Positions 1 to 7,949 of a stretch of DNA of 64,000 nt are shown here, one piece after another. The notes under the pieces are model-generated. The model did not search any database. It saw only the letters and a program-made list of their open reading frames with translations, and was not told the DNA's origin. The DNA comes from Pseudopedobacter alpinus (GTDB lineage: Bacteria > Bacteroidota > Bacteroidia > Sphingobacteriales > Sphingobacteriaceae). A program made the translations under genes and the position numbers. Within the stretch, counting starts at the first letter, position 1. Each line of letters starts with the position of its first letter. Where the stretch lies: the NCBI RefSeq assembly GCF_042684645.1, contig NZ_JBHULV010000052.1:186001-250000 (forward strand). Direction: 5' to 3'.

Positions 1-264
1 TAAATATGGGATATTCAGGTCAATATTGATTTTCCCTGACTTAGATTCAGTAAAAATACAAGTAAAGTCAGATGTGTCTTTGCCAATGATTACAAAATAG
101 CCCATTGCTTTGTTTCTGTATGCAGAACCTGCTATTTCGTCTTTTATATTTTTACTTCCAATTATAGTATCGGTTGGAGCAGTTTTAAGACTGTCTTCTT
201 GTTTATTCTGAGAGCAGGCTATTGATAGTAGAATCAGAATTCCTAAGTTCATTTTAATACACAT
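1..264 (-). CDS. Hypothetical lipoprotein, N-terminal part only (runs off the window)
   Basis: An open frame enters from the left edge on the minus strand and begins at ATG 264 (or the in-frame ATG at 252). The first residues are MCIKMNLGILILLSIACSQ: a short lysine-containing start, a hydrophobic stretch and an LSIAC lipobox, so the product is probably lipidated and exported. I prefer 264 because it keeps the lysine. A polar region follows (KQEDSLKTAPTDTIIG) and then a stretch with beta-rich character; 88 residues are visible. I do not recognise the family. It points away from the HEPN-like gene at 616-1275 only in position, both being on the minus strand with about 350 bp between them. Confidence 0.6.
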   Translation of the reverse strand, partial: MCIKMNLGILILLSIACSQNKQEDSLKTAPTDTIIGSKNIKDEIAGSAYRNKAMGYFVIIGKDTSDFTCIFTESKSGKINIDLNIPYL

Positions 265-370
265 AGTTGATTTTACAATTACCCATAACGACAGTTGGAT
301 GGACAGGTATATTTCTGTATCACATTGCTGTTTTTGTGGAACTTAAATTTACTGCTTTTACATGGATGCT

Positions 371-475
371 TGTCTAAAAACCTAAATCTAATCGCTGAGA
401 ATTGAATATACAAGAATTTTGTAAGATAGGTGTAGGTGTTCATATATCAAATTTCAATTTTTAGGTTTTTAGACA
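371..475. repeat. 16-bp perfect inverted repeat with 73-bp spacer, in a gene-free stretch
   Basis: TGTCTAAAAACCTAAA at 371-386 is the exact reverse complement of 460-475. The spacer has no ORF. The pair could be the ends of a small fold-back or MITE-like remnant, or two half-sites. The rest of 265-615 is AT-rich and shows no gene, tRNA or clear terminator to me. Confidence 0.5.
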
Positions 476-615
476 GTTTGAAGATTGGCAGGTTTAAGAA
501 TTTGCGTTTTTACTTGCAAAACCTCCGTCAGCCCGTATTAATTAATACAAAGTGATGTAGAAAGTATAAGCACTTCGCCAGCAATTTTTTAAACCTGTAT
601 TTATGTGTAGGCCTT

Positions 616-1275
616 TTATTTCTTTGCGGAGAGTCTATTTTCCATTTTAAGCATCAAATCATATATTTTTTTAAAATAGTTAAATGCAATTATTTTACTA
701 TTATCTTCCTGTTGTAATTGAGCAAAAGTTGGAGAGAAAGTGTTTATTTCAGTTATTTCAGGCAGTTCGAGTTTTTCTTTATTAATTAGTTTATGCTTCA
801 CATCTTCAAAACTGAACATAAAGCCTTTGAATGATTTCGGACTTCCTTCATTTATTTTTGAAATCTCGGCATGTGTATAAGGATTTCTAATTTTTCTTCT
901 TAAACTCGTTAATTCTGTCATTTCCGACTCTGTTATTAAACCTTCTTGTTTTGCTTTCTTTAGCGATTCAGCTAAAACTAATGAGTCAAACAAAATCTTA
1001 CTCTCTTCAATTTTTTCATTATAAGCCACAGCATTAGAATAATTGAATCCTTGCGTATGATTTTTTATTAGAGAAACTTTTATTAATCTTTCTAAGAAAT
1101 GATTTGTAGAAAATATGCTAGTCTGATATAAACCAAGTAATAAGCAATTTAGAATTTCATTTCTAAGATTAGTTAGTTCAACCATAACTATTAGTCTGCT
1201 ATCGTAGAAAGGTTGAACAGTCTCAAAATTCTCATCAATTGCAGAAGTAAACCTTTTTTGAAAAGAGTGTTTCAT
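616..1275 (-). CDS. HEPN-like domain protein (hypothetical)
   Basis: 219 residues, mostly helical, no signal peptide or membrane segment. Residues 35-70 form a helical block typical of the N-terminal helices of HEPN proteins, and R130-N-P-Y-T-H135 matches the HEPN RNase signature RX4H with a polar residue after the arginine. HEPN proteins are often metal-independent RNases in toxin-antitoxin or anti-phage systems; some are inactive. That is family knowledge, and the assignment here rests on the motif and helical look only. No nucleotidyltransferase partner lies beside it, unlike the complete HepT-MNT pair at 42951-43740. It stands alone, with about 350 bp of gene-free DNA on each side, which suggests an accessory insertion. 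Start ATG 1275 gives MKHSFQKRF. Confidence 0.55.
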   Translation of the reverse strand: MKHSFQKRFTSAIDENFETVQPFYDSRLIVMVELTNLRNEILNCLLLGLYQTSIFSTNHFLERLIKVSLIKNHTQGFNYSNAVAYNEKIEESKILFDSLVLAESLKKAKQEGLITESEMTELTSLRRKIRNPYTHAEISKINEGSPKSFKGFMFSFEDVKHKLINKEKLELPEITEINTFSPTFAQLQQEDNSKIIAFNYFKKIYDLMLKMENRLSAKK

Positions 1276-1560
1276 GGGTTATTCGTTTTTAGGCTTGCAG
1301 GTAACTTAAATATATGTGCAATAACACCCCCGGTAATTCATCTATATTAGATTGTATTATGGCGTTAATACTCTATATATTTTTCTCTAATACATTAAAA
1401 TCCTACTGCTAAAACCGAAAATGAATTAATAAATAATGAAAGCCAAATTACCTGCAACAGCCAAACTTCCTAAGCCGGATAGCAACGAAAAACCCACAGC
1501 GAGTGAAACGAAGCGAGGATTTGTAGTGAATAGCCGGTACAGGCTGCTGTTAAATGCAAA
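1276..1560. other. Gene-free stretch with a possible dispersed-repeat fragment
   Basis: No convincing gene between the HEPN-like ORF and the transporter terminator. Two short opposing open frames (64 and 68 codons) overlap each other around 1426-1642, and one runs into the transporter 3' end. Positions about 1485-1545 are more GC-rich than the surroundings and resemble extragenic repeat fragments of Bacteroidota, but I cannot confirm that without a genome search. Confidence 0.25.
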
Positions 1561-1596
1561 AAGCCTGAGTTCTTTCAAGAAAAAAAACTCAGGCTT
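1561..1596 (-). terminator. Rho-independent-like terminator of the nucleoside transporter gene
   Basis: AAGCCTGAGTT at 1561-1571 pairs perfectly with 1586-1596; read on the minus strand the stem is followed by a short T run. It lies 30 bp after the stop codon of the minus-strand transporter gene. Confidence 0.7.
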
Positions 1597-1625
1597 AGAA
1601 TATGTTACTTTTTGTATCAAAAAAA

Positions 1626-2867
1626 TTAATGACTCAATCTGATTTTTTCTTCTTTAACGTGGTTGTATTTAAAGATAAAAGGAAATATAATTGCTAATAA
1701 TAAAGCGTATCCGGCAAATGAAAACCAAATGCTTTGCCAATCTCTTATACCGTTTGTGGTAAAATGATCAACCACCCAACCGCTTAAAATTCCGCCAAAA
1801 AAGGCACCTAAACCGTTGGTCATTATCATAAATAAGCCTTGTGCGCTTGCTCTAATTTTAGGGTCGGCTTCACGTTCAACAAAAAGAGAACCTGATATAT
1901 TAAAGAAATCGAAAGCCATACCGTATATAATCATTGATAAAACCAATAAATATAAACCATCGCCAGGGTTGCCTATGCCAAATAAAGCAAACCTTAAAAC
2001 CCAAGCAATAATACTAAACATCATTACCTTTTTAATTCCAAATTTTTGTAAAAAGAAAGGAATTGTTAATATAAATAAGGTCTCGGATATTTGAGATATG
2101 GAAAGCAACAAGTTAGGGTGTTGTACGCCAAAAGAATCTGGGTAAACGGTTTTAAAATCGTCTAGAAAAGAACCGCCAAATAAATTGGTAATTTGTAAAG
2201 CGGCGCCTAAAAACATAGAAAAGATAAAGAAGATTGCCATTTTTCTGTTTTTAAACAATACAAAAGCATCTAAACCAACACTATTTGCAAGGCTACGAGA
2301 GTCTTTAATTTTTAAAGGTGGGCGTTTAGGCATGGTAAAAGAATATAAACCTAAAATTAATGCGGCACCACCACTAACAAGTAACTGATTAGCACTTTTT
2401 GTCCAGCCTAAAAAATCTACAATCCACATGGCAAAAATAAAACCAACAGTACCCCAAACTCTAATAGGAGGAAATGATTTTACAATATCTAATCCGTTTT
2501 TCTCTAAAGCGTTATAAGATACCGTATTAGCCAAAGCAATGGTTGGCATATAAAGCATGGAGTTAAAAAGCATGATGATGTAAAGGGAGGGATAATCTGT
2601 AACGTTTGCAGCAACTAATAATAATAATGCGCCTACAATATGACAAAAGCCTAAAACCCTTTCGGCATTGTAAAATCTATCGGCAATGATACCCATAATT
2701 GCGGGCATAAAAAGAGAGGCAATTCCCATGGTAGAAAATATACTTCCTACTTCAACACCAGTAAAATTTAGTGTTACTATCATGTAGCCACCTAAAGAAA
2801 TTAGCCACGAACCCCAAACAAAAAATTGCAGAAAGTTCATTGCAATTAAACGTACCTTAATACTCAT
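1626..2867 (-). CDS. Nucleoside:H+ symporter family MFS transporter (NupG/XapB-like)
   Basis: 413 residues with about 12 hydrophobic segments and a basic C-terminal tail. The start (residues 1-60, with an FLQFFVWGSWLISLGGY stretch and an IMGIIADRF loop) and the central SFPPIRVWGTVGFI region are characteristic of the nucleoside H+ symporter family that includes E. coli NupG and XapB. It probably imports nucleosides using the proton gradient at the inner membrane. Substrate specificity cannot be read from the sequence. The gene is monocistronic in appearance, with its own terminator at 1561-1596 and a 94-bp gap to the Fur-type gene behind it. Length is normal for the family. Confidence 0.85.
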   Translation of the reverse strand: MSIKVRLIAMNFLQFFVWGSWLISLGGYMIVTLNFTGVEVGSIFSTMGIASLFMPAIMGIIADRFYNAERVLGFCHIVGALLLLVAANVTDYPSLYIIMLFNSMLYMPTIALANTVSYNALEKNGLDIVKSFPPIRVWGTVGFIFAMWIVDFLGWTKSANQLLVSGGAALILGLYSFTMPKRPPLKIKDSRSLANSVGLDAFVLFKNRKMAIFFIFSMFLGAALQITNLFGGSFLDDFKTVYPDSFGVQHPNLLLSISQISETLFILTIPFFLQKFGIKKVMMFSIIAWVLRFALFGIGNPGDGLYLLVLSMIIYGMAFDFFNISGSLFVEREADPKIRASAQGLFMIMTNGLGAFFGGILSGWVVDHFTTNGIRDWQSIWFSFAGYALLLAIIFPFIFKYNHVKEEKIRLSH

Positions 2868-2961
2868 ATATGCGAGAAAAAAAATTAGAAATACAAATGC
2901 CTAATATATATAATATCAACAGCAAATTAAACTAAAATTCAGTTTGCGTTAATTAATTTTA

Positions 2962-3375
2962 TTATTTGCAATTTTTGCATTTTCCACGTGTAATTACCTC
3001 AATAGTTTCAATCTCAAACTCGTCAGAAAAATCATACTCTATTAATGGTGCGTTAGATAAGCAGTAGATTTTATTACAGATAGCACAAATAAAATGAACA
3101 TGATTATGGTTATGCTTAACGCTATTACAATCAGATTTACAAATTGCATAATTGGCTGTGCCATTGTCGTCAATTATTTTATGGATAATTCCATTATTTT
3201 CAAATGATTTTAGAACTCTATAAAGCGTAACACGGTCAACAGTTTTACCTAAAGTTTTTTCTAAAAATGGCTGCGAACTTGCAAATTCTGTAGAACTTAA
3301 AGTTTCTAAAACTTTTAATCTTGGGATGGTTTTTTTTAACTGCTTGTTATCTAAGAGTTTTTCAAACTTTGTCAT
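2962..3375 (-). CDS. Fur-family metalloregulator, probably Zur-like
   Basis: 137 residues. An N-terminal winged helix (DRVTLYRVLKSFENNGIIHKI, about residues 47-67) is followed by a metal-binding dimerisation domain with a histidine cluster (KHNHNHVHF, about 87-95), a CAIC pair and a C-terminal CKNC pair, the structural zinc cysteines of the Fur family. It represses metal-uptake genes when metal is bound. The gene is divergent from an AztD-like zinc-binding lipoprotein, and the shared 169-bp gap holds palindromes at 3392-3413, 3457-3493 and 3507-3521. This context argues for zinc (Zur) rather than iron, but that is inference. Confidence 0.85.
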   Translation of the reverse strand: MTKFEKLLDNKQLKKTIPRLKVLETLSSTEFASSQPFLEKTLGKTVDRVTLYRVLKSFENNGIIHKIIDDNGTANYAICKSDCNSVKHNHNHVHFICAICNKIYCLSNAPLIEYDFSDEFEIETIEVITRGKCKNCK

Positions 3376-3391
3376 TGTTAAATAAGATAAG

Positions 3392-3413
3392 TTTAATCTA
3401 AATATAGATTAAA
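3392..3413. promoter_or_regulatory. Palindrome next to the Fur-family start, candidate autoregulatory operator
   Basis: Perfect 9-bp arms TTTAATCTA (3392-3400) and TAGATTAAA (3405-3413) with a 4-bp centre, 17 bp upstream of the Fur-family start codon at 3375. The position suits self-repression. Confidence 0.5.
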
Positions 3414-3456
3414 TATTGATGCTGTAAAATCTATTTTTTATTTAAAAAGTATTTTA

Positions 3457-3493
3457 AAATTTATAAATGCAACTTAGTTGTGTTTATAAATTT
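3457..3493. promoter_or_regulatory. 37-bp near-perfect palindrome, candidate Zur operator
   Basis: Centred on TTA at 3474-3476, 15 of the 17 base pairs in the arms match. The core TGCAA-N5-TTG is repeated in the next site (3507-3521). It lies between the two divergent genes, about 50 bp ahead of the AztD-like start. Confidence 0.55.
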
Positions 3494-3506
3494 ATATAGC
3501 TATAAT

Positions 3507-3521
3507 TGCAACATAATTGCA
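3507..3521. promoter_or_regulatory. Second TGCAA-N5-TTGCA site, candidate Zur half-operator
   Basis: TGCAA at 3507-3511 and TTGCA at 3517-3521 are perfect inverted arms with a 5-bp centre, 23 bp upstream of ATG 3545. It shares the core of the larger palindrome at 3457-3493. Confidence 0.45.
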
Positions 3522-3544
3522 TTAAATAAAAATAAAAAAGCAAA

Positions 3545-4747
3545 ATGAAAACAAACAGAACTAAAATTTTATCAGTATTACTTGGATTAACAATTTTGGC
3601 ATCATGTAAAAAAGATGAACCGATAGGAGTGACCCCTATCACAGAGCACAAGTATATTAGGTTGATGCTGTCAGATGCTAACTCCACAGAATTAACATTA
3701 GTTAATCCATTAAAGCTAGAGACTTCAAAATTTAACGCTAAACATGCAAAATCTGCTTTATACACTACAGCGTCTGGTAGGTTTGCTACGCTAATACATA
3801 GAGATTTCAATTTTATAGAAAATTTTGATTCGGGATTTGAGTTTCACGGAGACCATGTTGATTTGAAAGGAACACCAAAATTTGCATCATTAACCGGTAC
3901 GGCTAATAAACCCACACATTTTAAATCTAAGGGAAATGAAATTTTAACATTTAATGATGGAGATGGTAGTTTAAGTATATGTAAGGAAGAAGATTTTCAT
4001 AATAATGGTGCTGTTATGCGAACGATTGCTACAAATGTTATTGCGCATCATGGCGCAATGACGAAGTTTAATAATGGAAATTACGCCATTACGGTAAAGG
4101 ATGGTTCTATTGCTGGTTCTTTGCCGGAACGTGTAAAAATTATTGACGGCAATGGCTCTGAGGTTAATGCTTCTACCATTCAAACAAAAGGTATTCATGG
4201 TAATGCTTCAAATGGTTCAGTTTCTTTATTTGGTTCTGCAAGTGGTGTTTTATTAGTTTACCAAAATGGTAATCAAGAATTAATTGAGCATCCATCTAAT
4301 TTTAGTACGGCATGGTTTGGATCTATATTAGAGACTAGTAACGACAATAAATTTATTGGATACACCGCTGCTATGGGAGCTTATTTAATAGATGTAACTA
4401 CAAAACAGATTACACCTATAATTGAAAATAAAGATATTATGCATTGTAAATTAGATTACAGCAATAAAAATTTAATAGTGATGCTACTTAATGGTAATTT
4501 GAGAATTTATAATTCTTCTACTGGAGTATTGAAGAAAGACGGTAAAGTATTTATGGAGACCTTAAAAACAGAAACTTCTAAACCATTTTTAGCTGCTACT
4601 GAAAGATTTATATATTTAGTTGACCCAAAAGAAGGTGAAATTAACCAAATTAGTACAACAAATTTTTCTGATGTAAAGAAAATCAAAGTTAGTGAAAAAC
4701 CATTTAGTATTACCATTTTAGGTTATGAGAATAGCCAAGCGCACTAA
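3545..4747 (+). CDS. AztD-like zinc metallochaperone lipoprotein, beta-propeller
   Basis: 400 residues with a signal peptide and lipobox (ILASC, Cys21), so it is probably a periplasm-facing lipoprotein. The body is a repeated-blade beta-propeller. Features shared with the AztD zinc chaperone family are H101-G-D-H104, a PTHF segment near 123, H168-H169-G before a conserved GNYAITVKDG stretch, and a KGIHGNA segment with H218. AztD proteins bind zinc through such histidines and hand it to a cluster A-I solute-binding protein. No zinc ABC transporter is nearby, so a partner must be elsewhere. Divergence from a Fur/Zur-type gene with palindromes in the gap suggests induction under zinc shortage. 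The family call rests on motif recall, not a search. Confidence 0.6.
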   Translation: MKTNRTKILSVLLGLTILASCKKDEPIGVTPITEHKYIRLMLSDANSTELTLVNPLKLETSKFNAKHAKSALYTTASGRFATLIHRDFNFIENFDSGFEFHGDHVDLKGTPKFASLTGTANKPTHFKSKGNEILTFNDGDGSLSICKEEDFHNNGAVMRTIATNVIAHHGAMTKFNNGNYAITVKDGSIAGSLPERVKIIDGNGSEVNASTIQTKGIHGNASNGSVSLFGSASGVLLVYQNGNQELIEHPSNFSTAWFGSILETSNDNKFIGYTAAMGAYLIDVTTKQITPIIENKDIMHCKLDYSNKNLIVMLLNGNLRIYNSSTGVLKKDGKVFMETLKTETSKPFLAATERFIYLVDPKEGEINQISTTNFSDVKKIKVSEKPFSITILGYENSQAH

Positions 4748-4793
4748 AATATGTAAGTGCTAGCATTTATATATAATGAATGTTTATAAAAAG

Positions 4794-4835
4794 AAAACCC
4801 TTAATACTTTGGCTTGCCAAAGTATTAAGGGTTTT
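4794..4835. terminator. Bidirectional terminator between convergent genes
   Basis: A perfect 20-bp stem (4794-4813 with 4816-4835) with flanking A and T runs. It lies between the AztD-like gene (plus) and the BFN gene (minus) and can serve both. Confidence 0.85.
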
Positions 4836-4857
4836 TAGCTTTTCTCTCTAAAACAAT

Positions 4858-5466
4858 TCAATTACTTTTTCTTTTAGAGATTTCGTCTCTTATTTTGGCC
4901 GCTTTTTCATAGGCCTCTTCTGCAAGTGCCTCTTGCAATCTTTTTTGTAATTCGTCATCAGAATATGAACTAAAACTATTTGTTTTTTGAGCGTCTTTTT
5001 CTTGTGGAGTGATGCTTGAAGTAGGTTCAATATTGTCTAAAAAGACAAAGTCAGAGCCTTCTATCACAATTCCGGCTGATGCTAAAATAAATTCGTAGGT
5101 ATAAATAGGGCATCCAAACCTTACAGCTAAAGCAATAGCATCTGATGAACGGGCATCAATTTCGGTTATCTTTTTTCCATCATTACAAACTAATTTACTA
5201 AAGAATACACCTTCTACTAAATTGTAAATAATAACTTCTTGAATATTTATTTTGTAAGATTCTGCAAATGATTTGAATAAATCATGCGTAAGAGGCCTAC
5301 TTGGGGTCATTTTTTCTATTTCAATGGCAATAGCTTGTGCTTCAAAGCCACCAATAATTATAGGTAATCTTCTTCTGCCGTTTACTTCGCCTAACACCAA
5401 AGCATAAGCTCCAGATTGTGTTTGGCTGTAAGATAGGCCTATAATATCTAGTTTTAATTTTTTCAT
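4858..5466 (-). CDS. Bifunctional nuclease (BFN/DUF151) domain protein with UVR motif
   Basis: 202 residues from ATG 5466 (MKKLKLDIIGLS); a longer frame from 5520 adds 18 residues that do not look native. The BFN/DUF151 domain covers about residues 5-140 (LPIIIGGFEAQAIA, TEIDARSSDAIALAVRFGCPIY). The C-terminal 45 residues hold a UVR-type helical hairpin (ELQKRLQEALAEEAYEKAAKIRDEI written in two parts here: ELQKRLQEALAEEAYEKA, AKIRDEI), as in UvrB/UvrC and ClpC. BFN proteins are reported to have nuclease activity, though their role in Bacteroidota is unclear. The gene follows etfA on the same strand with a gap of about 120 bp. Confidence 0.8.
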   Translation of the reverse strand: MKKLKLDIIGLSYSQTQSGAYALVLGEVNGRRRLPIIIGGFEAQAIAIEIEKMTPSRPLTHDLFKSFAESYKINIQEVIIYNLVEGVFFSKLVCNDGKKITEIDARSSDAIALAVRFGCPIYTYEFILASAGIVIEGSDFVFLDNIEPTSSITPQEKDAQKTNSFSSYSDDELQKRLQEALAEEAYEKAAKIRDEISKRKSN

Positions 5467-5588
5467 TAAGTGTAAAATCTCAAAAATTCTGATTTTTCGG
5501 GTATGTCCCTTAAAAGTCATTAAAATACAAAATACATTTTGGCAAATGTAGAGCCAAAATGTATTTCATAAAATTTTATTTTGCTAAT

Positions 5589-6566
5589 TTAAGAATTTGC
5601 TTTTAAAGATTTTACTGCTGCTATTAATTTTGGTACAACTTCAAAGGCATCGCCCACAATTCCATAATCGGCAACTTTAAAAAACGGAGCTTCTGGGTCT
5701 TTGTTAATTACCACAATTACTTTAGATGATGAAACACCCGCTAAATGCTGAATTGCCCCTGAAATGCCAATGGCAATGTATAAGTTGGGAGAAATAGCAA
5801 TACCGGTTTGCCCAACGTGTTCACTGTGCGGGCGCCAATCTGCATCAGATACTGGTTTAGAGCAAGCAGTTGCTGCACCTAATAGGTTAGCCAGTTCTTC
5901 TACCATTCCCCAATTTTCTGGTCCTTTTAATCCACGTCCGGCACTTACTACTAATTCCGCATCGGGTAAAGAAACTTTATCAGTTGCTCTAACAATATCT
6001 TTTATGATGGTTGTGAAATCAGAATCTTTGGTAGTTGGTGCAAAATCTTCAATACTTGCACTTTGGCCATCTTCAACAACTTTGTAAGAATTTGGTGTTA
6101 AAGAAATAACTTTAGTTTGGGCTGTAACATCTACAGTTGCAAATGCTTTGTTAGAAAAAGCCGTTCTTTTAATGGTAAATTTTCCACCATCGGTATTTGG
6201 GAGTTCAATTGCACCACTTATAACAGCGGCATCTAATTTAACACCAATTCTTGCTACCAAGCCTTTGCCAGAAAATGAGTTGGAAACTACAATGATATTA
6301 GCATCCTCTTTTTTTGCTGCTTCTGCAATTACAGATGCGTATGCTTGGTTAACAAAAGATTTAAGTTTTTCGTTACTTACGTTTAAAACTTTTGTTGCAC
6401 CATACTTTCCTAAATTCTCTAATTCTGATGCGCCAACATTACCAATAGATATAGCGGTTAAATTAGTGTTTAGTTGAGTTGCTATTGCTTTTGCGTAAGA
6501 AACAGCCTCAAATATTGATTTTTTGAATTTGCCTTCGGCATTTTCTACATATACTAAAACTGACAT
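5589..6566 (-). CDS. etfA: Electron transfer flavoprotein subunit alpha
   Basis: 325 residues, the usual length. The C-terminal FAD domain carries the family signature around SAGRGLKGPENWGMVEELA and GQTGIAISPNLYIAIGISGA. With EtfB it forms the soluble heterodimer that takes electrons from acyl-CoA dehydrogenases and passes them to the ETF:quinone oxidoreductase. It is downstream of etfB on the same strand with 104 bp between, so the two are probably cotranscribed. The gap holds a short GC-rich segment (see 6626-6663). Confidence 0.95.
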   Translation of the reverse strand: MSVLVYVENAEGKFKKSIFEAVSYAKAIATQLNTNLTAISIGNVGASELENLGKYGATKVLNVSNEKLKSFVNQAYASVIAEAAKKEDANIIVVSNSFSGKGLVARIGVKLDAAVISGAIELPNTDGGKFTIKRTAFSNKAFATVDVTAQTKVISLTPNSYKVVEDGQSASIEDFAPTTKDSDFTTIIKDIVRATDKVSLPDAELVVSAGRGLKGPENWGMVEELANLLGAATACSKPVSDADWRPHSEHVGQTGIAISPNLYIAIGISGAIQHLAGVSSSKVIVVINKDPEAPFFKVADYGIVGDAFEVVPKLIAAVKSLKANS

Positions 6567-6625
6567 ATATTTATATTTTTTGTTTGATAATTTTATTTAT
6601 CGTGTTTTTAATCTTGTTAATTTAA

Positions 6626-6663
6626 CGGAAAGCCCGATCCTCTACAGCTGGTGAGGAAAGTCC
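6626..6663. other. GC-rich insert between etfB and etfA resembling a repeat or rnpB fragment
   Basis: The gap between etfB and etfA contains CGGAAAGCCCGATCC and, 14 bp on, GAGGAAAGTCC. The second string is identical to the conserved P4 strand of RNase P RNA, but the bases that should follow are an A run, so this is not an rnpB gene. It may be a remnant of a dispersed GC-rich element common in Bacteroidota (GGGCTTTCC on the minus strand). Confidence 0.3.
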
Positions 6664-6670
6664 AAAAAAA

Positions 6671-7408
6671 TTAAATCACTTTTGCTTCGCTGTGTAATAA
6701 TTCAATTAATTTTTCAGCATCGGCATCATCAACCAATTTAACAGTTCCTCTTGGTGCTGGTGTTTCAAATTTTACAATGGTAGATAATGTTTGAACTTCA
6801 ATAGGTTCAATCACATTTAAAGGTTTACTTCTTGCGCTCATAATTCCTCTCATGTTTGGAATTTTCCACTCGGCCACACCTTCTGCTGTACCCGCTACAA
6901 AAGGGAAGGGGATGCTTAAAATTTCTTTACCACCTTCAATTTCTCTTTCAACAGTTGCCGTATTTCCATCAACATCTAATTTTTTGATGATAGATACTGA
7001 TGGAATATCTAGTAATTCGCCAATCATGGCAGCAACTTTTGCCTCGTTATAATCAATAGATTCTCTGCCAGTAAGAATTAAATCAAAAGCTTGGTCTTTA
7101 GCATAGGCAGCAATTTGTTTTGCTACAAAATGTGCGTCTTTTGGTGCTGCATTAACTCTTACTGCATCTGTAGCACCAACAGCTAATGCTTTTCTGATGG
7201 TCGGCTCTGTACTTGCCTCGCCAACATTTATAACTGTTACGGTTCCGTTGCCGTTATCAGTTAGTTCTACAGCTCTTGATAAGGCAATCTCATCATAAGG
7301 GTTTAATACAAACTGAACACCTGCATCATTAAAGGTTGTGTTGTTGTTAGTAAAAGTTATTTTTGTTGTTGTGTCTGGTACGTTACTTATACAAACTAAA
7401 ATTTTCAT
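6671..7408 (-). CDS. etfB: Electron transfer flavoprotein subunit beta
   Basis: 245 residues, complete. Typical opening MKILVCISNVPDTTTKI, the AMP-binding region with DLILTGRESIDYNEAKVAAMIGE split as DLILTGRESIDYNE and AKVAAMIGE, and the family segment IPNMRGIMSARSKPL near residue 185. It supplies the AMP-binding half of the ETF heterodimer used in fatty-acid and amino-acid beta-oxidation. First gene of the etfBA unit and divergent, with a 45-bp gap, from the TPR gene at 7454. A TAnnTTTG element lies 17 bp ahead of the start. Confidence 0.95.
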   Translation of the reverse strand: MKILVCISNVPDTTTKITFTNNNTTFNDAGVQFVLNPYDEIALSRAVELTDNGNGTVTVINVGEASTEPTIRKALAVGATDAVRVNAAPKDAHFVAKQIAAYAKDQAFDLILTGRESIDYNEAKVAAMIGELLDIPSVSIIKKLDVDGNTATVEREIEGGKEILSIPFPFVAGTAEGVAEWKIPNMRGIMSARSKPLNVIEPIEVQTLSTIVKFETPAPRGTVKLVDDADAEKLIELLHSEAKVI

Positions 7409-7424
7409 ATTATTGCGGTTTTAA

Positions 7425-7432
7425 CAAAATTA
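7425..7432 (-). promoter_or_regulatory. Candidate -7 promoter element of etfBA
   Basis: Read on the minus strand this is TAATTTTG, a match to the Bacteroidota -7 consensus TAnnTTTG. I see no TTG at the expected -33 spacing, so the call is weak. Confidence 0.35.
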
Positions 7433-7453
7433 ATTATTTAAGCTTATTTTTAA

Positions 7454-7783
7454 ATGTCAATAAATAGATTAGAACGACTGCTTGAGTTTTTTAAAAACGA
7501 GCCAAATGACCCTTTTTTAAAGTATGCTCTTGCAACTGAATATCTTAGGTTAAATAATACCGAAAAAGCTTTATGGTTTTATTTAGACTTGGTAGATAAA
7601 CATACAGATTATATTGGAACTTATTATCATTTGGGAAAATTATATGAACAATTAAGACAACAAGATGACGCTTTAAAGATATATGAGCAAGGTATTGGGG
7701 TTGCAAAAAGAATTAAAGACCAACACGCTTTAAATGAGTTAATGGGTGTTTATAATAGTTTGAAAGATGAGATGTACGATTAA
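7454..7783 (+). CDS. Small TPR protein
   Basis: 109 residues, soluble, with two to three tetratricopeptide-like helical pairs: one around residues 18-46 (DPFLKYALATEYLRLNNTEK) and one around 50-82 (YYHLGKLYEQLRQQDDALKI). TPRs mediate protein-protein contact; no partner is evident. It is divergent from etfBA. Length and TPR content match small conserved proteins found in many Bacteroidota, but I do not know a function. Confidence 0.75.
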   Translation: MSINRLERLLEFFKNEPNDPFLKYALATEYLRLNNTEKALWFYLDLVDKHTDYIGTYYHLGKLYEQLRQQDDALKIYEQGIGVAKRIKDQHALNELMGVYNSLKDEMYD

Positions 7784-7949
7784 TGATTGAAGGAGAGAGT
7801 GTGATAATTTTGAAGGAAGGAATGAGTGAAGGATAGAATGCCTAAGTAGTTTAAATTATTTATTCATTCTATGACAATACTATATTTAATCATACAAAAT
7901 TCAATCATTCTTTCATTATAATTATTTATTCATTTTAAATTAACTTAAT

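Noticed and set aside
1426..1642. Two overlapping opposing small ORFs (64 and 68 codons)
   Set aside because: They overlap each other and the transporter terminator, have no family match, and one runs into the transporter gene.
6626..6663. RNase P RNA gene
   Set aside because: Only one conserved string is present; the following bases and all other conserved regions are missing.
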